Assembly: GCF_051014445.1 (NCBI RefSeq)
Contig: NC_135137.1
Span: 33,419,501-33,483,500 of the forward strand
DNA length: 64,000 nt
DNA from: Colletes latitarsis
Taxonomy: Eukaryota; Arthropoda; Insecta; Hymenoptera; Colletidae
Reading direction: 5' to 3'
The first letter of the stretch is position 1. Each line of letters starts with the position of its first letter. The notes below the pieces were generated by a model that was given only the letters and a program-made list of their open reading frames with translations, searched no databases and was not told the DNA's origin. The position numbers were made by a program, and so were the translations under genes. Of this stretch, positions 63,694-64,000 are shown piece by piece.

Positions 63694-64000
63694 GTATTAG
63701 CAACAGTCTAAAATCAGGAGTAGAGACAATCGTTTGGAAACGGGACAAACGTATATTTTGACGACTGAAAATCGTCGGGTATCGAGCCCTCGGGGTACCA
63801 GCGAGATCTTTCGTAGGATTGCTGGGGCCGCGGTGCTTTTTTCAGCGGCGGAATTCATCGACGAAACGATTCCACGGCCCCCGAGTTCCGTTTAAATATC
63901 GGGATTCACGGCACTACGGCGAACCGTTCTCTATTATTTCCTAAGATATCGAACCCCGAAAATATAACTGCACGGCCTCCCTAGACCGTTTCTCGGTTAC

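Noticed and set aside
1..64000. tRNA, rRNA, CRISPR arrays, riboswitches
   Set aside because: Looked for tRNA B-box type strings, regularly spaced repeats and rRNA-like sequence by eye; none was found. A dedicated RNA scan was not possible.

Overview
This is a eukaryotic genomic window that is mostly non-coding. AT-rich stretches alternate with CpG-rich stretches, splice-type signals occur, and there is no operon structure, tRNA, rRNA or CRISPR array. One exon can be named with good confidence: the signal-peptide exon of an insect ephrin, on the minus strand at 19710-19828. Ephrin identity, base composition and repeat content suggest an insect. A hymenopteran (bee, ant or wasp) is my inference and is not proven.

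Layout. 1-19.7 kb: if the ephrin call is right, this is largely the first intron of ephrin, because no exon of the receptor-binding domain was found and the rest of the gene must lie left of the window. It also holds a dispersed repeat, a 36-bp tandem repeat, a cluster of three TATA boxes and a short inverted-repeat element. 19.7-21.7 kb: ephrin exon, a long 5' leader and a CpG-rich, promoter-like block. 21.7-31.7 kb: AT-rich spacer with a possible last coding exon of an unknown minus-strand gene (25079-25318) and a few hairpins. 31.7-53.0 kb: the repeat-rich part. It contains three of the five members or fragments of the interspersed families described here, a decayed Tc1/mariner-like element and several palindromes. 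53-64 kb: spacer with a TATA-type promoter candidate, an unidentified but coding-like minus-strand exon (60563-60931) and a further copy of the main transposon family.

The most distinctive item is a family of non-autonomous DNA elements with ends starting TATACAGGGTG. It has three copies (40283-40822, 45584-46765, 61120-61554) and a diverged end fragment (31756-31846). The most complete copy has inverted ends of roughly 115 bp and carries direct subrepeats with a period near 140 bp. Beyond ephrin, coding calls are tentative: many open frames here are by-products of CpG-rich composition, and I could run no searches. I see no multi-gene system in this window.
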